Positions 59,621 through 64,000 of a stretch of DNA of 64,000 nucleotides are shown in pieces. A program made the translations under genes and the position numbers. Below the pieces are notes generated by a model, which was not told where the DNA came from, ran no database searches, and saw nothing but the letters and a program-made list of their open reading frames with translations. Numbering within the stretch: position 1 is the first letter of the stretch; every line of letters starts with the position of its first letter. This stretch comes from Lojkania enalia (taxonomy: Eukaryota; Ascomycota; Dothideomycetes; Pleosporales): positions 1 through 64,000 of the forward strand of contig ML986628.1 in NCBI GenBank assembly GCA_010094045.1. The letters are read 5' to 3'.

Positions 59621-60910
59621 ATGAGTATCACTATCGACCGACACGACATTGATCCAAACGGAGACACTCTGCTTATCTTGAAGCGTCCCTGTGCAGAGCT
59701 TGCGGAATGGCAAGAGCAAAAGCCCGGCGAGTGGAAGATCTTGTCCATCCCAAAACGCGAGGATTCGGACGGGCAAAGCGTATCAGGAAAGAGGAAGAGG
59801 GGCAAGAAGGCGAAGAACGGTATCATGCAGTCTTCGGTACAGAGCGAGGAATATCAACAAATCGCGCAGTCGGAAGCAGCTGCTGTCGACGCACAAGGGA
59901 CTGTCCTTGGTTCGAGTGTGCCCTTGGAGAACTTTAACGCGACATGTCGTTCTCCACACTCTACTGTGGACGAAGTTCACGCAGAGGAGGAAGATGTTGA
60001 GCCTGAGATACACTACCGAGTCTCCTCTGGACAGCTGAAGATCACGTCGGTGTTTTTTCAGCACCTGTTCAAGACCGGTTACAAAGAAACTATTCCGGAT
60101 GAGAGTGATGGGTTGTTCCATATCGAGGCGCTCGACTGGGACGTAGACGCAATGTTGATCGTCCTTAACATCATGCACGCCCGCAATGAACTGGTTGACC
60201 GAAAATTAGACCTTTTGACGCTAGTCAAGGTAGCGGTGATAGTAAGTTAGACTATTACGGATTGCACAATGTTGTCTCACGTGACTCCTCTATCTGGTTG
60301 AAAAAGCTGAAGAGGGCTCCCCTACCACGCAGCTATGGACCAGACTCGATTATGTGGATCTTCGTGTCGTCGGTCTTCGCAGACCGAGACGTCTTGAAGA
60401 GAATGACTGCTCTAGCAGCGCGGCAGAGCCTGGGTCCGTTCCAGACCCTTGGTCTCCCTATTCCGGAGAACGTTGTTGGTAGGAACCAGCGGAAGCGTTC
60501 GATGACTCTGCTAATCAGTAGTAGAGTCGATTGATGAACAACGACGAAGTTTCATCGACGAGGCGATTGTCGGGCTTCACGAACTCCTGGCTCGGCTACG
60601 TGATAGGGAGGAAGCGGCATGTTCAACGGAATGCAGAGCTATTCTCCTGGGTTCTCTCATACTGTCCATGCACTCCAATCATCTTCTTATGGACCTCTCA
60701 TCTCGTCCTCAATCTCCATTTGCAGGCCTTAGTGTTGATTCCGTTGATAAGAATCTTCGAGACATAGCCTCGGCTATGCAAAATAATCACTGCCTGAAAC
60801 GCGGCCGCATTTTCTCCCTGCCCTGCAACCTCGAGAACTTGGTAGATCCCCTTCTGAAGAGCATAGCATCATCAAAGTTTGGGCTTGAATCGAGAGGTGG
60901 ATGCCTATAG
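59621..60910 (+). pseudogene. BTB/POZ-domain protein, frameshifted
   Basis: A fungal BTB-type protein. I place the start at 59,621 (MSITIDRHDIDPNGD) because the DPxGD motif normally lies near the N-terminus; an upstream in-frame ATG at 59,480 is open but has no family-like residues. Residues about 54-63 are basic (GKRKRGKKAK). The BTB core starts near 129 (IHYRVSSGQLKITSVFFQHL, then HIEALDWDVDAML). The frame breaks at 60,243-60,249, where VIVDYY is interrupted by five extra bases, and resumes as YYGLHNVV, then MWIFVSSVFAD. A 40-bp segment (60,479-60,518, GT to AG) may be a short intron, or else a 1-nt shift. Beyond it the family-like end is intact (FIDEAIVGLHELLARL, then ILLGSLILSMHS) to 60,910. 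Leaving out both segments gives 414 residues. Such proteins are often adaptors for protein turnover; the partner is unknown. Confidence 0.75.
60243..60249. other. Probable transposon excision footprint (TA-AGT-TA)
   Basis: ATAGTAAGTTAGACTATTAC replaces the expected ATAGTAGACTATTAC. The extra AGTTA makes a TA-AGT-TA footprint, the reverse complement of the one at 59,130. Confidence 0.6.
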
Positions 60911-61284
60911 ACAGATGAAAAGCTAAGCGATACATAGGAAACGGATCTAATGTTAACTTACAGTCAATCTAATATTTCACATGAGGCAGGGCCATAGGGA
61001 GTTGATTTTGGTTCGTTCATTAACTTAAGTCACTGTCTTTATCTATACAAATGAATCTCTCGCTCTTAATAAGCTTATCTTATCCCAAGCTGCTTCATGT
61101 GATACCTCGATTCGGCTCCCCAAAGTCAGTCCATGCACTCGTATGTTTGGTGCGTAATAGGTAAGAACATTGAGCAAAGCGACAAGGCGAACACTTCTAA
61201 TGTGTTATGTTAACGGATAACTTACTGAAGCTTACCATGATTATAAGTGACGTTGTATGGGTCGAAATGTATACCATGTTAGGA
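60911..61284. other. Intergenic between convergent genes, nothing recognised
   Basis: 374 bp between the ends of the BTB and DUF3435 genes. It is AT-rich and contains the heptamer TAACTTA three times. No repeat family or terminator can be named. Confidence 0.5.
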
Positions 61285-63732
61285 TCATGTGACGGTGCCA
61301 TGGACTTGGAACGAATGTCGCTGCAAGTGCATCTTATGATCTAGGTCTACCTCGCAAAGGCCGCACCGGGTGGCTTCTCCCTCCCTGAGATTTGCCAGGT
61401 GCTTCCTCTTGAAATGTTTGGTTAGATCTCCTGAAGTGCGGAATGAGTAGATACGGTCCGCTATTGGTAGTTCGCCGTTGGCCAGGCACATGAAACATAT
61501 CGTCGGCCTGTGATCCTTATACACGGATACCTTGGCTGCCTCCAGCGCCATCTCATCGCGCGATCGGAGGTCATCTTTACACTTAGTATGCGGTGCGCTA
61601 TACGTTCTCGTCCGCATGGCTCGAGAAGGATGGGTTCCTCCCTCCTCGACCCCACAGTACTGCATGACGGCGCGGATGGTTCTATTACGTCGGCGGATCT
61701 CCTCTTCTAGTGTAGTTCCTGGCTGGGCTAGGACGGCGTCAACCAATTCCTGCTGTACTGGGGGCATAGGTAAGGACTCGAGTGCCTCGACTTCATCTTT
61801 AGTCTCGATGCCGTCTAGCTGTTGCTCCACGTCACGGACTGGCTGCTCATATTCCCAGCGCTCCTTTTTTTTCTGGAACAGGGTAAACCGCTGGCGCTGC
61901 CTCTCCCTGTTGATCTCGTAATTAAGCTCTTTATACTCTGGATGCCTTGTCGCGTTTGGGAGGTTGCGCTTGAGCTGCTCTCGTCGGTCAAGTAGCGAAC
62001 GGACTTCAGGAAGATCGTTTACGGACGTAGACTCTTCTAGCGTAAGCCGTTGCGGCCTTCGGGAGTCGATGGAACGGCTCATAGTACAGGCTGCCCGCAT
62101 GATAGCATCTTAAGATTGGATGCCTCTCGTGACGGCCTGCGTGTCTACCGTGACGCGTCGGGAGAGGTAGTGTCTCAAGAAAGTACTTATACTGGCGTGC
62201 CCCATCATCAGGTTCTGCATAGCCTCGCTGACATTGCCTGTATATTGTGTGAAATCGCTTATACCGCTAATAATTAGGGCTGAACTCACCATTCTCATTA
62301 AAGGCTTTCCCTCCGGCATAACATAGGGAGTACGGACGTGTGACCTGCTTGAAATTTGTGAGTTGCCCTAGCGCCTTTATCGCGGGCAGCAAGGTAGAAT
62401 ATGGGAGAGGTTCATGCTTAGAGATTTCCCAACCACTTGGTGTCCTAATAGCTTTTCTGAATACTGGAATATCGTCGAGATCCCGATTTAGACGCAATGG
62501 TAGCTCGTTTCGCTTCGGAGGGATGTAGAGCCGGCTCAGCTCCTCTAGGGTTGTAAGGTTGTATGCCGCGAACGCGCGATCGTAGAAGAGCATTCTAAGA
62601 AGAAAGACCTGTGGGCTGAATGCGAGGGACTCGTCGTAGATAATCTCTGGGAGAGGGAAGGTGTTCCTTACCTATACGTTAGCCCGTCTAGCTCGTTTTA
62701 GGGTGCGGCTATACTTAGCCTAAGGACTTACATGTCTTTGATCCCGAGGAACTGCTTCGTGAACTCGAAGGTGAACTCGATCAGTATCTGATGAGGCCCC
62801 CCCTCTAGATCACGGAACAGCGTCACCTGGATATGCTGATAGCAGAGGCCGAGAATAGACTGTGGCCGATTTGCCGTAAAGCCGCCGAGCTGAAGGTAGA
62901 GATGTAACTAGATCCTGTAGCGGCCGTGTCGATGTTTCTTCTTAGTCGTCACTAGGTTCGTTTGGAGCACAAGAGTCTGATCCTCTACGTACATACAAGT
63001 CTTATCTCGCCCGATCTTGCTTAGCTTGTACTTCTTGACGAGCTTTCTTAGTACCTAATACGCATTAATTAGCTATGCGATACGTCTCGAGAGTTATGGG
63101 GACATATGCACCTTATGCATACTCCGATTTGTCTTCCCTTCTATCTTCTCCCCAGTTGCCCTCTCATATACGAGGCGAAATACCTTCCAGTACGTCCCGA
63201 GAGAGCTAGCGAACTTAGTCCCTCGGCGTCTCCTTCCTCCTTTCCCTCGCTGCTGGTTGAGGAGCCAGTCGAAGAAGGTGTATAGGGTGCGGACAGATAC
63301 ACCGTTAAATTTGCGGAGAGATTCGCCGGCGAACCCACGGGCCTCATCATTTCCAATGTAGGTCCAGCATCTATAAGAAGAACAAGGGTCAGATGCGTTA
63401 CAGGAGGGGCAGCGCTTAGTGACTCACTGATTCCACTGCTGCTCCATCCGATCTAGCAGACGAGTGGTGCCGTCTCCATAGTCCTCTTTCACGTACTCTT
63501 CCTTGTGAAACGATTCTAGCTGTTGAAGATAGTATTCACGAGGGTAATTCCCATCATCAAGAAGCCATGCCGTCTCATCTGCGGACTCGTCTTGCTTGCC
63601 AATGTGGTTCGTATCGTCGATATCCGTGAGGTCGGTATCTGACTCGTCTAACTCCAACTCAGCACTCTCAACACCAGAATCTGCATATTCGCTTTCCTCG
63701 GAGGAGTCGTAGACTGGTTCGCGTCACCGCAT
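61285..63732 (-). pseudogene. DUF3435 tyrosine-recombinase-like gene, RIP-inactivated
   Basis: Exons 63732-63428, 63370-62732, 62666-62290 and 62237-61285 join in frame across introns of 57, 65 and 52 bp with GTGAGT/GTAAGT donors. The DUF3435 body is clear: RDKTCMYVED, then HGRYRI, LYLQLGGFTANRP, EFTFEF and NTFPLPEII. The recombinase-like end has RPYSLCYAGG, then VSEAMQNLMMGHAS and FLRHYLSRRVTVDTQA. A C-terminal zinc-finger pair follows (CFMCLANG, FRTSGDLTKHFKRKH, CGLCEVDLDHKMHLQRH). Inactivating changes are all C-to-T on the coding strand: three stops near 63,070-63,100, one near 62,910, one at 62,110-62,112 and TGA at 63,724. The expected SLRY Arg is Cys. The frame is also open upstream to 63,945. 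DUF3435 includes the Starship captain recombinases, but this zinc-finger type may not be a captain. Confidence 0.85.
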
Positions 63733-64000
63733 CGTCGCGTAGGCTAGAGAGTTCGCTTTAGGGGAGTGGACGCCGGCTGCTGGTTGTGAAAGGGATAGTA
63801 AGCGACTAGGTGAAGATTCGAAAGGGGAATAATGAGAGAAGAAGAGGCGATGAGAAGAGCGATGATTGTCTGCACTGCTAAAGGGAAGGGCAGCGCTTAA
63901 GTATTCGGGCGGCCTCACATAAGGATAACATGCTGCTGATGTCAAGAATAGCGACTGATGGTGGAAGCCCTGGGCGCTTGCATGGGGGCTTGTCTACCCT
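63733..64000. other. Upstream region of the DUF3435 gene
   Basis: 268 bp to the window edge. A Ser/Pro-rich open frame in the same reading frame as the DUF3435 gene (63,945-63,727, minus) could be its native N-terminus, separated by a single TGA. No element boundary is visible before the window ends. Confidence 0.4.

Noticed and set aside
60940..61230. Three TAACTTA heptamers between the BTB and DUF3435 genes, considered as further excision footprints
   Set aside because: The heptamer is expected by chance in AT-rich non-coding DNA and there is no reading frame to test an insertion.
1..64000. CRISPR arrays, tRNA and rRNA genes
   Set aside because: No repeat-spacer array was seen and none is expected in a fungus; the only tRNA-like match is the 12-bp primer binding site of the copia element.

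Overview
The window looks like a chromosome segment of a filamentous ascomycete (Pezizomycotina). The evidence is short introns of about 47 to 65 bp with GT(A/G)AGT donors, a HET-NACHT-WD40 gene, a DUF3435 recombinase gene, Tad-like, copia and chromodomain-gypsy retroelements, and strong repeat-induced point mutation (RIP). RIP shows as C-to-T and G-to-A change, TpA-rich sequence, and stop codons sitting where Gln or Trp codons are expected. No species can be named.

Layout. (1) 1-22,600: a TAC microsatellite, then a long RIP-destroyed block. In it I can read a Myb/SANT-like remnant, a LINE 3' end, two protein-kinase remnants and three minisatellites. (2) 22,650-34,160: a gene island of normal composition. 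It holds a decayed minus-strand gene, a multi-pass membrane protein gene with two introns, a 479-bp inverted-repeat element, a gasdermin-like gene, a TPR-CHAT protease gene, a caspase-domain (C14) gene and a LINE RNase H scrap. (3) 34,160-38,754: a MITE-like element, then a RIP-inactivated HET-NACHT-WD40 NLR pseudogene with five exactly spaced 126-bp WD40 units. (4) 38,940-56,690: a three-level transposon nest. A Tad-like LINE is split by a copia element (170-bp LTRs, TSD CAAGG/TAAGA), which is itself split by a chromodomain gypsy element (213-bp LTRs, TSD ATTAG). (5) 56,841-64,000: a second island with an uncharacterised three-exon gene, a thiamine-triphosphatase (CYTH) gene and a BTB-domain gene that each carry one 5-bp TA-NNN-TA insertion, and a DUF3435 tyrosine-recombinase-like gene killed by RIP-type stops.

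How the genes may work together. The gasdermin-like gene (25,950-26,807, +) and the TPR-CHAT gene (26,963-30,094, -) lie tail to tail 155 bp apart. The C14 gene (30,993-33,047, +) is divergent from the CHAT gene across an 898-bp intergenic region. In fungi, gasdermin-like pore formers (RCD-1, HET-Q1) are executors of cell death, and several are activated by proteolysis by a protease encoded next door. This pair plus a second caspase-fold protease, close to a dead allorecognition-type NLR, is best read as a regulated-cell-death island. Function is inferred from family and context only.
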